This document shows positions 9,433 to 20,148 of a DNA stretch of 64,000 nucleotides, in pieces (positions within the stretch are counted from its first letter, which is position 1; each line of letters begins with the position of its first letter). Position numbers and translations under genes: made by a program. The stretch covers positions 62,001 to 126,000 of the forward strand of contig NZ_FOAM01000001.1 in NCBI RefSeq assembly GCF_900109605.1, given 5' to 3'. The notes below the pieces were generated by a model that worked only from the letters and a program-made list of their open reading frames with translations, made no database searches and had not been told where the DNA came from. The stretch is from Xaviernesmea oryzae. GTDB lineage: Bacteria > Pseudomonadota > Alphaproteobacteria > Rhizobiales > Rhizobiaceae.

Positions 9433-10227
9433 ATGTCCAAACTTAATCGCATTATCACTATTGCCAATCAAAAAGGCGGCGTCGGCAAGACCACCACCGC
9501 CATCAATCTGGCGACCGCTCTGGCAGCGATCGGCGAATCCGTTCTGATCATCGACCTTGATCCTCAGGGCAATGCGTCGACCGGCCTTGGTATTCAACGC
9601 CGCGATCGAAATCTCTCGTCTTTCGAATTGATGCTCGGCAGCCACTCGATCCGCGAAACCGCGCAGGCGACGGCTGTTCCCAATCTTTCGATCGTGCCGT
9701 CCACGATGGATCTGCTCGGTGTCGAGATGGAAATTGCCCAGCAGGCCGATCGCGTGTTCCGCTTGCGTAAAGCGCTCCAGAGCGAAGGCGCCGGCACCTA
9801 TTCCTACGTGCTGGTCGATTGCCCTCCCTCATTCAATCTTCTGACGATGAATGCCATGGCAGCGGCGCATTCCGTGCTGGTACCCCTGCAATGCGAGTTC
9901 TTCGCTCTTGAGGGCCTGAGCCAGCTTCTCGAAACAGTCGACCAGATCAGGCGGACGGTGAATCCTCTGTTGGATATCCAGGGAATCGTACTGACCATGT
10001 TCGACGCCCGTAACAATCTGGCGCAGCAGGTGGTCAGCGATGTGCGGACCCATCTTGGCGAAAAGGTCTATCAGACCCTGATCCCACGGAATGTTCGCGT
10101 GTCGGAGGCGCCGTCCTACGGCAAGCCGGCAATTCTGTACGATCTGAAATGCGCCGGGAGCCAAGCCTATCTGCAGCTGGCGTCCGAGGTTATCCAGCGT
10201 GAGCGGCAACGCAAGGCCGCAGCCTGA
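9433..10227 (+). CDS. parA: Chromosome partitioning ATPase ParA
   Basis: ParA is the Walker-type ATPase that binds DNA non-specifically and pulls ParB-parS complexes apart during chromosome segregation. The 264-residue protein carries the deviant Walker A box KGGVGKTTTAIN at about residues 14-25, Walker A' DLDPQGNAST, and Walker B VLVDCPPSF. It lacks the N-terminal helix-turn-helix of plasmid type Ia ParA proteins, which fits a chromosomal ParA/Soj. It starts 4 bp after rsmG with AGGATAGG just upstream, and parB follows 32 bp later. Confidence 0.97.
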   Translation: MSKLNRIITIANQKGGVGKTTTAINLATALAAIGESVLIIDLDPQGNASTGLGIQRRDRNLSSFELMLGSHSIRETAQATAVPNLSIVPSTMDLLGVEMEIAQQADRVFRLRKALQSEGAGTYSYVLVDCPPSFNLLTMNAMAAAHSVLVPLQCEFFALEGLSQLLETVDQIRRTVNPLLDIQGIVLTMFDARNNLAQQVVSDVRTHLGEKVYQTLIPRNVRVSEAPSYGKPAILYDLKCAGSQAYLQLASEVIQRERQRKAAA

Positions 10228-10259
10228 TCGATTCGATTGCGTAATGAAAGGAAAAGGGA

Positions 10260-11147
10260 ATGAGTGAGGATCTGTCGCGTCGTCGTCTGGGCCGCGGTTT
10301 GGCTGCTTTGATCGGCGAGATGGACCAGCCTCTTCCTGTGGCAACTGGGAAGCCTGTTATTTCGGCCGATCGGAAGGTGCCGATCGAATTCGTCTCGCGC
10401 AATCCACGCAATCCTCGTCGGACTTTCGATGAGCAGGAGCTGCAGGATCTTGCCAGCTCGGTGCGCCAGCATGGCATCGTCCAGCCGGTCGTTGTGCGGA
10501 CCTTGGACGGCGAGCGCTACGAGATCATTGCCGGCGAACGGCGCTGGCGGGCCGCCCAGCTTGCCGGGCTGACGGATGTGCCTGTCATCATCCGCGATGT
10601 GGATGATCGCACCGCGCTCGAAATCGCCATCGTCGAGAACGTTCAGCGCTCCGACCTCAATCCGGTCGAAGAGGCACTGGGCTACGAGCAGCTGATGGCT
10701 GAGCACGGCTATACGCAAAACGATCTTGGCGAGATCGTCGGCAAGAGCCGAAGCCATGTTGCCAACAGCCTGCGGCTGTTGAAATTGCCTGAGCCTGTGC
10801 GCGACATGCTCTCGTCTGGCACGCTCTCAGCTGGCCATGCTCGGGCGTTGATCCCGACATCCGATCCGATCAAGCTTGCGCAGGCCGTGGTGACCAAAGG
10901 CCTCTCGGTGCGCGATACAGAAAAGCTGGCGCAGAACGACATCAAGGCGCAGAACGATCCGCATGCCGGCCGCCCACAGCCCAAGCCAGCCAAAGACGCC
11001 GATACTGTCGCGCTTGAGCGCAGCCTGTCGGATCGCCTGGGGCTCGATGTCTCTGTCAGCCATAAGGCCAGCGGCGGCCAGTTGAAGATCGCCTACAAGA
11101 CTCTGGATCAGCTTGAAGAACTCTGCCGCCTGCTTGAGCGGCGCTGA
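10260..11147 (+). CDS. parB: Chromosome partitioning protein ParB
   Basis: ParB binds parS and spreads as a CTP-dependent sliding clamp to form the segregation complex that ParA moves. The 295-residue protein has the N-terminal LGRGLAALIGE ParA-interaction segment, the CTP-binding ParB/Srx core with GERRWRAAQLAG and NVQRSDLNPVEEALGYEQL, the helix-turn-helix YTQNDLGEIVGKSRSHVANSLRLL for parS, and a C-terminal dimerisation tail ending LEELCRLLERR. AAGGAAAAGGGA precedes the ATG. Its likely targets, five parS-like sites, are listed separately and lie within 16 kb on either side. Confidence 0.97.
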   Translation: MSEDLSRRRLGRGLAALIGEMDQPLPVATGKPVISADRKVPIEFVSRNPRNPRRTFDEQELQDLASSVRQHGIVQPVVVRTLDGERYEIIAGERRWRAAQLAGLTDVPVIIRDVDDRTALEIAIVENVQRSDLNPVEEALGYEQLMAEHGYTQNDLGEIVGKSRSHVANSLRLLKLPEPVRDMLSSGTLSAGHARALIPTSDPIKLAQAVVTKGLSVRDTEKLAQNDIKAQNDPHAGRPQPKPAKDADTVALERSLSDRLGLDVSVSHKASGGQLKIAYKTLDQLEELCRLLERR

Positions 11148-11316
11148 AAATTTGCGGACGGGCTCTTCGATCCCCAATGTTGAAGCACTGTCCGAAAGCG
11201 AGCTTCCGGAATGCGTATAAGGGACGCATCATTCGCGTTGTATCGCGCCATCGCATGACCGCTTTTGCGTCTTAAGTCTCTGGACTGAAACGTATTTTGG
11301 CCTTGAAACCATGCTT

Positions 11317-12351
11317 TCACCGCCGCCGGCCGGCGACTGTGACGGCCAGCAACGCGTGCATGGCGATCTGTTCTTCCAGGACCGCGCGTCCGCGCGTCTG
11401 CAGGATCGCGTTTTGTAGCCTGTCCGATTCACGCCGCAAAAGAGGACCGCTCCAGTGCTTAAGGGCGGCTTCCACCAGTGGCTTGCGGCGGAAGTGTAGT
11501 CCTCTGCCGAGTGTTGCAATGACCTGGCCTGGCGGAAGGCGCTTGTCGTCCATCTCGGCGAGCATGACGTCCATCTGCTGGAACTGTCGCAGGCAGCCCT
11601 GAAGGACGAGGAAAAGCGGCGTCTTCGACGCGGCGATCTTTCTCAGAGCAGCGTCCAGCCCGTCGACATCGCCCTTGAGAACCGCATCCACGGCATCATC
11701 GACGGAGACGGCACTAGCGTCACCAATGATGGCTGTGACGTCCTCCTCGTCGATCATGTCCTGGCCTTGGGCGTAAAGCGCAAGCTTGCGCAGCTCATTG
11801 CGTGAAGCGATCCTGTCGCCGCCCAGGCTCTCGGCCAGCCGCTCACGCGCTTCGGCCGTGATTTTTAGTCCTGCATGGCTGATTTCGCCGTCGATCAGGG
11901 CTTGGACCGCGCGCGCATCATCGGCGTAGCAAGGCATCGCCAGAACCGCGCCGCTTGTTTCCGCAATCTTCCGCAGGCCGGTGCCCTTTTTGAGGTCACC
12001 GGCTTCAACGACGACGATGGTCGGCGAGGCTGGCATCTTCGTCAGCGCGCCAAGCTCATCGATCAGCGCTTTTTCCGTTCCGCTTCCTCGAACCCACACG
12101 AGCTTCTCACCACCGAAGAGACCGAAGGACGAGACCTCCTCCATCAGGCGGCCGGGATTGGCCTGGAGATCGGAACCATCCAGGCGAACAACGGAAAAAG
12201 GGTCATCCAAGGGAACGCCACTGAGCTCCGCAATCCGGCGCGCGCGTTCGGAGACAAGGCCACGGTCCGGCCCATAGATCAGATAGAGCTTCTGGCTGGG
12301 CAGGCCGCGGCGTAACGCAGCGTCGACTTCGTGCGATTTGAGCTCGGCCAC
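11317..12351 (-). CDS. holA: DNA polymerase III subunit delta
   Basis: HolA is the delta subunit of the clamp loader and opens the beta sliding clamp. From the GTG at 12349-12351 the protein is 344 residues, a typical length, and begins VAELKSHEVDAALRRG. The AAA+-like N-terminal segment YLIYGPDRGLVSERARRIAE is followed by FGLFGGEKLVWVRG, and the C-terminal collar domain ends AVTVAGRRR. The frame stays open to 12408, but the extra 19 residues do not look like the family N-terminus. It is read with lptE and leuS upstream as the leftward block leuS-lptE-holA, about 180 bp after lptE. Confidence 0.93.
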   Translation of the reverse strand: MAELKSHEVDAALRRGLPSQKLYLIYGPDRGLVSERARRIAELSGVPLDDPFSVVRLDGSDLQANPGRLMEEVSSFGLFGGEKLVWVRGSGTEKALIDELGALTKMPASPTIVVVEAGDLKKGTGLRKIAETSGAVLAMPCYADDARAVQALIDGEISHAGLKITAEARERLAESLGGDRIASRNELRKLALYAQGQDMIDEEDVTAIIGDASAVSVDDAVDAVLKGDVDGLDAALRKIAASKTPLFLVLQGCLRQFQQMDVMLAEMDDKRLPPGQVIATLGRGLHFRRKPLVEAALKHWSGPLLRRESDRLQNAILQTRGRAVLEEQIAMHALLAVTVAGRRR

Positions 12352-12529
12352 GGATGGGATCTTTCTAAAGCCTGCTGCTCTCTTTGTACACGGCGCAAGG
12401 GGCCGCAAAGGATCGGCGACCAGGACCGGCCAGCCTCGAAGGCGCTCCGAAGTCCGCAGCAGGGAAAAGCGAAGACGTGAAAAGCATGTTGAGGCATCCG
12501 CAACGCACCGTTTCGGATGCCTCTGCTGT

Positions 12530-13111
12530 TCAGCCCTTGGTCACCACAGCCACAGGCGCTGGCTCGCGCGCCAAGGCGGCGGCGAGGTCTGCGCGAATTG
12601 TTTCTGCCACTTCGCGCGCGGCCCGATCCTGCCCATCGCGAATCGCCCGAAGCTTCGAGAACTCCTGTACGGAAAAATCGACGAGCGCGACGGCCGAGCG
12701 CTTGCCCGAGGCAATCGTCTTGCCGTCGGAAACCCGGGTCAGGTTGAAGTCGGCTGTCACGACGACGCGGCCGGCTGTCGCCATGTCAGAATTGGTGTCA
12801 CGGCTGTCGCGCTGGTCGTACAGAACGCCTTCCGTCTTGTTCCCCACGCTCATGGCCAGCTTGTATTGCGGATTGGCCGCTTCGCCCATGCCGCCTGCCA
12901 GGAGGAAGATCAGGCGATTGCGTACCTGCTGCGTCACCCGGTCTGGCGCCGGCGCAATGCCGATCGACGCGAGTGCAACACTTGAAACGCCGGAAGGGCC
13001 ATCCGCATAAAGCGGGCGAACCTGGCAACTGGAGACCAGAGCCAGACTGGCGAGGCTCAGCGCCGTGACAGCGAGGCGCAGGGCGCGGCCGGTGAAATCA
13101 AACGACGACAT
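12530..13111 (-). CDS. lptE: LPS-assembly lipoprotein LptE
   Basis: LptE is the outer-membrane lipoprotein that plugs the LptD barrel and helps insert lipopolysaccharide. The 193-residue protein has a lipoprotein signal with the lipobox LVSSC (cysteine at residue 29), followed by [37 protein letters not shown] in the conserved N-terminal region, here quoted only to show the RPLY segment typical of alphaproteobacterial LptE. Its start overlaps the leuS stop by 14 bp; leuS-lptE-holA order is conserved in Rhizobiales. Sequence conservation in this family is low, so the call leans on the lipobox, the size and the neighbours. Confidence 0.88.
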   Translation of the reverse strand: MSSFDFTGRALRLAVTALSLASLALVSSCQVRPLYADGPSGVSSVALASIGIAPAPDRVTQQVRNRLIFLLAGGMGEAANPQYKLAMSVGNKTEGVLYDQRDSRDTNSDMATAGRVVVTADFNLTRVSDGKTIASGKRSAVALVDFSVQEFSKLRAIRDGQDRAAREVAETIRADLAAALAREPAPVAVVTKG

Positions 13112-15722
13112 TCACGATCCTCTGCGGCACAACGATGATCTTCTTCGGTGTGCGGCCTTCGAGCGCGGCCTGGACCACCTCCATGGCCAGCACGGCTTGT
13201 TCGACGGCACTCTGGTCTGCATCACGGGCGATTGTCAAATCACCGCGCTTCTTGCCGTTGATCTGAACAGGCAGGGTCACCTCGTTTTCCACGACAAGGC
13301 GATCGTCAAAAGCAGGCCAGGCCGCGGTCGCCGCCAAGCCCTCACCGCCGATCACGCTCCAGCATTCTTCGGCCAGATGGGGGGTCATCGGCGCAATCAG
13401 GCGAACGAGGATGGACACTGCATCTTTCAGCGCTGCGCGCAGGCTTTCGTCGGTGCCTGCGGTTGCCTGTGTCAGCGGACCGGCCAGGGCGTTAACGAAC
13501 TCATAAAGCCGCGCCACCGCCTTGTTGAAGGCGAGGTTGTCGAGGTCGTTCTGGATGGCCTTCAGCGTCTTATGGGCGATCTGGGAGATCGCCAGCCCTT
13601 CGCCTTCCACTGCGGGCCGGCCTTCCACCTGTGCCAGCCAGTCGGCCTCCGAAATCAGGCGCCAGACACGCTGGACGAAGCGATGCGCACCCTCCACACC
13701 TGCTTCCGACCAGATCACGTCGCGGTCCGGCGGCGAATCCGAGAGGACGAAGAAGCGGGCGGTATCGGCGCCGTAGGAATCGATGATGTCATCGGGATCG
13801 ACGACATTCTTCTTCGACTTCGACATCTTCTCGATCGAGCCGATATGGATCGTCTCGCCCGTTTCGATCAGGCTTCCGACGCGCTTGCCGTCGAGCTCCT
13901 CGATCTTGACGGATGAGGGCGTCAGCCATTCCCGGTGAATGCCTTCACCACGGCTATAGGTCTCATGCACGACCATGCCTTGCGTGAAGAGGCCCTTGAA
14001 AGGCTCCGACAGCCCGGCATGGCCGGTTTCCTTCATCGCGCGGGTGAAGAAGCGGGAGTAGAGCAGATGCAGGATCGCATGCTCGATGCCGCCGATATAT
14101 TGGTCGACCGGCATCCAGCGATCGCAGGCGGCGCGCTCCGTCGGCTGCGTCTCCCAAGGCGCGGTAAAGCGGATGAAATACCAGGAGGAATCGACGAACG
14201 TATCCATCGTGTCCGTCTCGCGCCGGGCATCTGCGCCGCATTGCGGGCAGGCGACATGACGCCAGGTGGGATGATTGTCGAGCGGATTGCCCGGGCGGTC
14301 GAAGGTCACGTCTTCCGGCAGCTTCACCGGCAGGTCCGCCTTTGGCACCGGCACCACGCCACAGGCTTGGCAGTGGATCACGGGGATCGGGCAGCCCCAA
14401 TAGCGCTGGCGCGAAATGCCCCAGTCGCGCAGGCGGAAATTCACCTTGCGTGTCGCCTGTGGGCGACCGTCGAGCTCTGTGGCTTCCAGCGTCTCGGCAA
14501 CGCGAAGGAAGGCGTCCTCGGTCGACAGGCCGTCGAGGAAGCGCGAATTGATCATGACGCCATCGCCCGTATAGGCCTCATCGCCCACCGTGAAGCTGGC
14601 GGCATCGCCGTCCCGCGGCATGACCACGGGAACGACCGGTAAGCCGTATTTGCGGGCAAAGTCCAGATCGCGCTGATCTCCGGAGGGGCAGGCGAAGATC
14701 GCACCGGTGCCATAGTCCATCAGCACGAAATTGGCGATCCAGACCGGCAGCTCCCAGCTGGGATCCAGCGGATGGCGGACCTTCAGCCCTGTGTCGATGC
14801 CCTTCTTCTCCGCCGTTTCCTGCGCGGCAAGCGAGGTTCCGGCATGGCGGGTTTCCGCGCAGAAGGCGTCGATCTCGGCATTTGTTTCCGAGAGGGCACG
14901 GGCCAGCGGATGGTCGGCGGCGATAGCGAGGAAGGAGGCACCGAACAGCGTATCGGGCCGGGTGGTGTAGACTTCCACTTCGGTCGCGTCGCCCGCCCGC
15001 GCATTGGGCACGATCTGCCAGCGGATCGACAGGCCTTCCGACCGGCCGATCCAGTTCTTCTGCATCAGCCGGACTTTTTCGGGCCACTGGTCCAGCGTGT
15101 CGAGCGAGGACAGGAGGTCATCGGCAAAATCGGTGATGCGAAAGAACCATTGCGTCAGCTCGCGCTGCTCGACCAGAGCGCCAGAACGCCAGCCGCGCCC
15201 GTCGACCACCTGTTCGTTGGCCAGAACCGTATTGTCGACCGGATCCCAGTTCACCTTGGATTGCTTGCGGTAGACCAGGCCCTTGTCCAAGAAGTCCAGG
15301 AACAGCGCCTGTTGCTGGGCGTAATAGGCAACGTCACAGGTGGCGAATTCGCGCGACCAGTCCAGCGAGAGGCCCATGCGCTTCAGCTGCGCCTTCATGG
15401 AGGCGATGTTCTGATAGGTCCAGGTCGCAGGATGCACACCGCGTTCCATGGCCGCATTTTCCGCCGGCATGCCGAAGGCATCCCAACCCATGGGATGCAG
15501 AACGTTGAAGCCGCGGGCGCGCTTGTAGCGGGCAACGACATCGCCCATGGTATAATTGCGCACATGGCCCATATGCACCCGGCCCGAGGGGTAGGGGAAC
15601 ATTTCGAGCACGTAGTATTTTTCGCGCGGATCGGCATTGTCCGTCTTGAAGATCGACTGGTCGTCCCAGGCAGCCTGCCAGCGCGGCTCGGCATCGCGGT
15701 GATTGTAGCGTTCGGTGGCCAT
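13098..15722 (-). CDS. leuS: Leucyl-tRNA synthetase
   Basis: A class I aminoacyl-tRNA synthetase charging tRNA-Leu, 874 residues from the ATG at 15720-15722 ([16 protein letters not shown]). The HIGH-type motif is [15 protein letters not shown] near residue 45, and the KMSKS loop is intact (KMSKSKKN). The CP1 editing domain and a zinc-type insertion (CQACG, CPQCG) lie between them. The reading frame is open for another 600 bp upstream, but that stretch has no LeuRS homology and overlaps yggS on the other strand, so it is not coding. Terminal residues overlap lptE. Confidence 0.97.
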   Translation of the reverse strand: MATERYNHRDAEPRWQAAWDDQSIFKTDNADPREKYYVLEMFPYPSGRVHMGHVRNYTMGDVVARYKRARGFNVLHPMGWDAFGMPAENAAMERGVHPATWTYQNIASMKAQLKRMGLSLDWSREFATCDVAYYAQQQALFLDFLDKGLVYRKQSKVNWDPVDNTVLANEQVVDGRGWRSGALVEQRELTQWFFRITDFADDLLSSLDTLDQWPEKVRLMQKNWIGRSEGLSIRWQIVPNARAGDATEVEVYTTRPDTLFGASFLAIAADHPLARALSETNAEIDAFCAETRHAGTSLAAQETAEKKGIDTGLKVRHPLDPSWELPVWIANFVLMDYGTGAIFACPSGDQRDLDFARKYGLPVVPVVMPRDGDAASFTVGDEAYTGDGVMINSRFLDGLSTEDAFLRVAETLEATELDGRPQATRKVNFRLRDWGISRQRYWGCPIPVIHCQACGVVPVPKADLPVKLPEDVTFDRPGNPLDNHPTWRHVACPQCGADARRETDTMDTFVDSSWYFIRFTAPWETQPTERAACDRWMPVDQYIGGIEHAILHLLYSRFFTRAMKETGHAGLSEPFKGLFTQGMVVHETYSRGEGIHREWLTPSSVKIEELDGKRVGSLIETGETIHIGSIEKMSKSKKNVVDPDDIIDSYGADTARFFVLSDSPPDRDVIWSEAGVEGAHRFVQRVWRLISEADWLAQVEGRPAVEGEGLAISQIAHKTLKAIQNDLDNLAFNKAVARLYEFVNALAGPLTQATAGTDESLRAALKDAVSILVRLIAPMTPHLAEECWSVIGGEGLAATAAWPAFDDRLVVENEVTLPVQINGKKRGDLTIARDADQSAVEQAVLAMEVVQAALEGRTPKKIIVVPQRIVNVVV

Positions 15723-15972
15723 GCGTTTTTCTTGAAAATGTGCTGAAGAGAACGGGTGAAACGGCGTCGAAGCGCCGAAAATCGTGGCCGAACCTTCATC
15801 ATGAAACGGTGCAAGCGTCAAGTTTCGCGCCTTGGCGGCCCGATTGGCCGCAACCGGGTAAGGCAGGGCCGGTGCCCTCTTGGCAGACGTGCCCGCTCCC
15901 TCTAAGCACGTTTCAGGCCCTGCAAGGCCGTGCTGACAGCGGCATGGCGGGTTTCGGCAGATGGAGTGTCGC

Positions 15973-16632
15973 ATGAGCGTGGAAGACAATCTGAGAGAGG
16001 TGCGGGAGCGCATCGCGGCTGCGGAACAGGCAGCAGACCGCGCACCCGGCTCGGCCCTGCTCGTGGCCGTATCCAAGACCTTCGATGCCGACGCCATTCG
16101 CCCCGTGATCGCCTGCGGCCAGCGTCTCTTCGGCGAGAACCGTGTGCAGGAAGCGCAAGGCAAATGGCCGGAACTCAAAACCGAAACCGACGGGATCGAG
16201 CTGCACCTGATTGGCCCCTTGCAGTCCAACAAGGCGGCGGATGCCGTCGCGTTGTTCGATGTGATCCAGACGATCGACAGGCCGAAGATTGCCAAGGCCG
16301 TGGCGGAGGAAGCAAAGCGGCAGGGCAAGGCTGTCCGGCTCTATGTTCAGGTCAATACCGGCCTCGAACCGCAAAAGGCGGGCATTGCGCCTGAGGAGAC
16401 GGAAGACTTCGTGCGCTTTTGTCGCGAGGAGGCGGGCCTTCCGGTCGAAGGCCTGATGTGCATTCCGCCGGCGGACGAAAATCCTGGGCCGCATTTCGCG
16501 CTTCTCGATAAATTGGCCCGTGCCTGTGGCCTGACGAAACTCTCCATGGGCATGTCCGGCGATTTCGAAACCGCCATCGCCTTCGGCGCCACCAGCGTCC
16601 GCGTCGGCTCGGCGATCTTCGGCAGTCGCTGA
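15973..16632 (+). CDS. YggS family pyridoxal phosphate homeostasis protein
   Basis: A 219-residue single-domain TIM-barrel protein of the YggS/PROSC family, which binds PLP without a known catalytic reaction and affects B6 and amino acid balance. The PLP lysine is in LLVAVSKTF near residue 36; [23 protein letters not shown], and the C-terminal [18 protein letters not shown] are classic family motifs. GGAG six nt before the ATG at 15973 supports this start over an in-frame ATG at 15961. It is divergent from leuS across a 250-bp gap. Confidence 0.94.
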   Translation: MSVEDNLREVRERIAAAEQAADRAPGSALLVAVSKTFDADAIRPVIACGQRLFGENRVQEAQGKWPELKTETDGIELHLIGPLQSNKAADAVALFDVIQTIDRPKIAKAVAEEAKRQGKAVRLYVQVNTGLEPQKAGIAPEETEDFVRFCREEAGLPVEGLMCIPPADENPGPHFALLDKLARACGLTKLSMGMSGDFETAIAFGATSVRVGSAIFGSR

Positions 16633-16660
16633 GGCGAAGCGAGTGTCAGACTGAAACGAG

Positions 16661-16690
16661 AAAGGCCGACCCTGCGAAGGATCGGCCTTT
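16661..16690. terminator. Bidirectional terminator between yggS and the DUF1013 gene
   Basis: Nine-bp stem AAAGGCCGA (16661-16669) / TCGGCCTTT (16682-16690) in the convergent gap, with short A and T runs at its base so that it can serve both strands. Confidence 0.8.
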
Positions 16691-16725
16691 GTGAATCGAA
16701 TAGTCCTTGAGAGACAGGATGAGGA

Positions 16726-17424
16726 TCAATAATCCTCGTCTTCTTCCTCGGGTTCGTTTGATTTCAGCGACTTCAGCTTGGCGAAAACGGCGTCGGCGTC
16801 CATTTCCTTCTCTTCCTCGCGATCATAGCTGAAGCCGAGCTTCTCGGTTTCCTGCGCGGCTTCCAGCGTCGCGCCCAGTTCGGCAGCGGTCGGCAGCGGC
16901 CGGTTCTTGGCCGCGCGTTCGACTTCGAGGTCGAGATCGATCTGCGAGCAGAGGCCCAGCGTCACCGGATCCATTGCCGTCAGATTGGCGGAGTTCCAGT
17001 GGCTGCGGTCGCGGATCTGCTCGATGGTCGACTTGGTCGTGCCGACGAGGCGGGAGATCTGCGCGTCCTTCAGTTCGGGATGGTTACGCACCAGCCAGAG
17101 AATGGCATTCGGCCGATCCTGGCGCTTGGAAACAGGCGTGTAGCGTGGGCCACGACGCTTGGATTCCGGCACGCGTACCTTGGGCTCGGAAAGCTTCAGC
17201 TTGTAGGCGGGATTGTTTTCGGCGCGCACGATCTCGTCGCGCGAGAGCTGCCCGGTGGCGATCGGATCGAGGCCCTTGATGCCTTGGGCGGATTCGCCAT
17301 CGGCGATGGCTTTGACTTCCAGCGGATGAAGCTTGCAGAACTGGGCGATCTGGTCGAACGACAAAGCGGTGTTGTCAACGAGCCAGACGGCGGTGGCCTT
17401 CGGCATCAGCAACTGTTGAGCCAT
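16726..17424 (-). CDS. DUF1013 family regulator (TrcR-like)
   Basis: A 232-residue cytoplasmic protein of the alphaproteobacterial DUF1013 family, which I recall being named cell-cycle transcriptional regulator TrcR in recent annotation; treat that name as recalled, not derived. The N-terminal part (MPKATAVWLVDNTALSFDQIAQFC, then HPLEVKAIADG) resembles a helix-turn-helix, and a second one is likely in DAQISRLVGTTKSTIEQIRDR near residue 125. The C-terminus is very acidic (EPEEEDEDY). It is preceded by a good sigma-70-type promoter at 17505-17533. Its direct targets cannot be read from the sequence. Confidence 0.85.
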   Translation of the reverse strand: MAQQLLMPKATAVWLVDNTALSFDQIAQFCKLHPLEVKAIADGESAQGIKGLDPIATGQLSRDEIVRAENNPAYKLKLSEPKVRVPESKRRGPRYTPVSKRQDRPNAILWLVRNHPELKDAQISRLVGTTKSTIEQIRDRSHWNSANLTAMDPVTLGLCSQIDLDLEVERAAKNRPLPTAAELGATLEAAQETEKLGFSYDREEEKEMDADAVFAKLKSLKSNEPEEEDEDY

Positions 17425-17504
17425 GGATATAGTCCTTCTGTCCGTCCGCGCCGGTGTCGCGGGCCGTGGGGTCTACCACTCTAAATTTCCGGGAATTGGA
17501 CGCC

Positions 17505-17533
17505 TCTATACGCGTCTTGTCGCAGAAATGCAA
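17505..17533 (-). promoter_or_regulatory. Sigma-70-type promoter for the DUF1013 gene
   Basis: On the minus strand, TTGCAT (17533-17528), a 17-bp spacer and TATAGA (17510-17505), about 80 bp before the start codon. No experimental support. Confidence 0.6.
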
Positions 17534-17656
17534 TTCTTCTGCGGCTGCTGATCTTTTGTCTAATTGCCGACGTGATCATCAATGTTATCTATGATGCGAA
17601 CCCGGCGCTGGAGGGCGCCAAGCCAGAATTCTGGCCAGACTCCTGGGAGGCAGATC

Positions 17657-19621
17657 ATGTCGGCAAAAACCTATCCGGTTGCCAAATCAACACGCGCGAA
17701 CGCGCAGATCGATGCTGAGACCTATCACAAGTGGTATCGGGAAAGCATCGAGAACCCGGATCGCTTCTGGGACAAGCACGGCATGCGGATCGATTGGTTC
17801 AAGCCTTATACGAAGGTGAAGAACACCTCTTTCAACGGCAAGGTGCCGATCAAATGGTTCGAAGATGGGCTGACCAATGCCTCCTACAACTGCATCGACC
17901 GGCATCTGAAGACACGCGGCAATCAGGTCGCGATCATCTTCGAAGGCGACAACCCCTATATCGACAAAAAGATCACCTATAACGAACTTTATGAGCAGGT
18001 CTGCCGCCTCGCCAACGTCATGAAGAAGCATGGCGTCAAGAAGGGCGACCGGGTGACTATCTACATGCCGATGATCCCCGAGGCGGCCTATGCCATGCTC
18101 GCCTGTTCGCGCATAGGCGCAGTCCACTCGGTGGTTTTCGGCGGCTTCTCGCCAGAAGCTGTGGCCGGCCGCATCGTCGACTGCCAATCATCCTTCGTCA
18201 TCACCTGCGATGAAGGTGTGCGTGGCGGCAAGCCGATCCCGCTCAAGGACAATGTCGATACGGCCATTCACATTGCTGCCCGCCAGCATGTGCAGGTGAA
18301 GAATGTCCTGGTCGTTCGCCGCACCGGCGGCAAGGTCGGCTGGGCGCCGGGCCGCGATCATTGGTATCATCAGGAACTGGCCAGCGTGAAGACCGAATGC
18401 CCGCCAGTGAAGATGAAGGCGGAGGATCCGCTTTTCATTCTTTATACGTCCGGATCTACAGGCAAGCCCAAGGGTGTGCTTCATACGACTGGCGGCTACA
18501 TGGTCTATACGTCGATGACGCATCAATACGTCTTCGATTATCGTCCTGGTGATATCTATTGGTGCACGGCCGATGTCGGCTGGGTCACCGGCCACTCCTA
18601 TATCGTCTATGGTCCGCTGGCCAATGGCGCGACGACGCTAATGTTCGAAGGCGTGCCCAATTTCCCGGACCAGGGCCGTTTCTGGGAGGTGGTCGACAAG
18701 CACAAGGTCAATATCTTCTATACGGCGCCAACGGCGATCCGCTCGCTGATGGGGGCGGGCGATGAGTTCGTCAAAAGGTCGTCGCGCGCCAGCCTGCGCA
18801 TTCTCGGAACGGTCGGTGAGCCCATCAATCCGGAAGCCTGGGAGTGGTATTACAACGTCGTTGGCGATGGCCGTTGCCCTGTCATCGACACCTGGTGGCA
18901 GACAGAAACCGGTGGCCACATGATCACGCCATTGCCCGGCGCCACCGCCTTGAAGCCCGGCTCGGCCACCCTGCCCTTCTTCGGCATCAAGCCGCAGCTG
19001 GTCGATGCCGAGGGCCAGGTTCTCGACGGCCCTGCGGATGGCAATCTGGTGATCGCCGACAGCTGGCCCGGGCAGATGCGCACGGTCTATGGCGACCATG
19101 AGCGCTTCGTCCAGACCTACTTCTCGACTTATAAGGGCAAATACTTCACCGGCGACGGCTGCCGGCGCGACGAGGACGGCTACTACTGGATCACCGGCCG
19201 CGTCGATGACGTGCTCAACGTGTCCGGCCACCGTATGGGTACGGCCGAAATCGAATCGGCGCTCGTCAGCCATGATGCTGTGTCGGAAGCCGCGGTGGTC
19301 GGCTATCCCCATGATATCAAGGGTCAGGGCATTTATTGCTATGTCACGCTGATGGCCGGGCAGAGCGGTTCGGAGGAGTTGCGCAAGGAGCTGGTCGCCC
19401 ATGTGCGCAAGGAGATCGGCCCGATCGCCTCACCCGACAAGATCCAGTTCGCGCCAGGCTTGCCTAAGACGCGCTCTGGCAAGATCATGCGGCGCATTCT
19501 GCGCAAGATCGCTGAGGACGATTTCAGTGCCTTGGGCGATACATCGACGCTCGCCGATCCTGCCGTCGTGGAGGATCTCATCGCCAACCGGCAGAATCGG
19601 CAAATGAAGGCAGCGTCCTGA
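17657..19621 (+). CDS. acs: Acetyl-CoA synthetase
   Basis: AMP-forming acetate:CoA ligase, converting acetate, ATP and CoA to acetyl-CoA through acetyl-AMP. The 654-residue protein has the normal length. The adenylate-forming motif [11 protein letters not shown] is near residue 265, [18 protein letters not shown] forms the acetate/AMP site, and the C-terminal RSGKIMRR carries the lysine that is acetylated to inactivate the enzyme in many bacteria. GGGAGG lies 6 nt before the ATG at 17657; an in-frame upstream ATG at 17582 adds unrelated residues. It is divergent from the DUF1013 gene. Confidence 0.97.
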   Translation: MSAKTYPVAKSTRANAQIDAETYHKWYRESIENPDRFWDKHGMRIDWFKPYTKVKNTSFNGKVPIKWFEDGLTNASYNCIDRHLKTRGNQVAIIFEGDNPYIDKKITYNELYEQVCRLANVMKKHGVKKGDRVTIYMPMIPEAAYAMLACSRIGAVHSVVFGGFSPEAVAGRIVDCQSSFVITCDEGVRGGKPIPLKDNVDTAIHIAARQHVQVKNVLVVRRTGGKVGWAPGRDHWYHQELASVKTECPPVKMKAEDPLFILYTSGSTGKPKGVLHTTGGYMVYTSMTHQYVFDYRPGDIYWCTADVGWVTGHSYIVYGPLANGATTLMFEGVPNFPDQGRFWEVVDKHKVNIFYTAPTAIRSLMGAGDEFVKRSSRASLRILGTVGEPINPEAWEWYYNVVGDGRCPVIDTWWQTETGGHMITPLPGATALKPGSATLPFFGIKPQLVDAEGQVLDGPADGNLVIADSWPGQMRTVYGDHERFVQTYFSTYKGKYFTGDGCRRDEDGYYWITGRVDDVLNVSGHRMGTAEIESALVSHDAVSEAAVVGYPHDIKGQGIYCYVTLMAGQSGSEELRKELVAHVRKEIGPIASPDKIQFAPGLPKTRSGKIMRRILRKIAEDDFSALGDTSTLADPAVVEDLIANRQNRQMKAAS

Positions 19622-19669
19622 GACTCTCGGAGCGCATTCCGCCACGACATTTGGCTGAACAGACATGCG

Positions 19670-19696
19670 CCCGGGCTTGAGCTGATCAAGCCCGGG
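19670..19696. terminator. Hairpin between acs and the DUF1674 gene
   Basis: Perfect 11-bp stem CCCGGGCTTGA (19670-19680) / TCAAGCCCGGG (19686-19696) with a 5-nt loop in a convergent gap. There is no strong T tract on either side, so it could be a weak terminator or an RNA 3'-end stabiliser. Confidence 0.65.
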
Positions 19697-19709
19697 ATGA
19701 GCGACAGGA

Positions 19710-19886
19710 TCAGAAGTCGATTGCGCGGCCGTTGATCTCCCAGTCGCCGAAGCGGGCAGGGTCTTCGCCGCCACGGCCACCGATTTCCTTCGGCTGTTCC
19801 TCAGGCCGGGCCGCCCGGCGGCGTGCTTCGGCTTCCTGCAAGGCTCGCTGCGCTGCGGGTGAGAGATCCTTCTTCGCATCCTCCAT
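19710..19886 (-). CDS. DUF1674 protein (succinate dehydrogenase assembly factor 4 homologue)
   Basis: A 58-residue protein of the DUF1674 family, whose eukaryotic members (SdhAF4) protect and mature the flavinated SdhA subunit. The C-terminal signature is clear: EIGGRGGEDPARFGDWE and then the terminal GRAIDF, matching the family's GGxxGxxPxRxGDW...DF pattern. The N-terminal half is charged and alanine/glutamate-rich, likely helical. AGGAG is 7 nt before the ATG at 19884-19886; a longer open frame upstream has no family similarity. It is not next to sdh genes here. Confidence 0.88.
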   Translation of the reverse strand: MEDAKKDLSPAAQRALQEAEARRRAARPEEQPKEIGGRGGEDPARFGDWEINGRAIDF

Positions 19887-20116
19887 GGGAGCGCTCCTTT
19901 CATCAATAAGAGCAACGGACCGAAAAGCGGGGACCGTATTGCGGTTCAGTCCGACGCAAAAGCAAAATCCTGTAACATCAAGCGGCGTCCAAATGCCGGC
20001 AGATGCTCCTGTCTGTGCAACTCTCGTCATCAAGCGTTGAAGCCGCATCGTCTTACCCCACATATAGAGGCAGGATCGCAAGGAGAGAAGGCTGCGTTCG
20101 TCCGCCAGCCCATCCA

Positions 20117-20132
20117 TGATTCACGTGAAACA
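20117..20132. promoter_or_regulatory. parS: parS-like site 4 upstream of htpX
   Basis: TGATTCACGTGAAACA has one mismatch (T to A at position 3). It is 17 bp before the htpX start codon, so ParB binding could also affect htpX expression. Confidence 0.8.
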
Positions 20133-20148
20133 TTGGAGTTGATCTGCA

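Noticed and set aside
15723-16328. N-terminal extension of leuS to 1076 residues
   Set aside because: The upstream residues do not resemble LeuRS, and this DNA encodes yggS on the other strand; the ATG at 15722 gives the normal protein.
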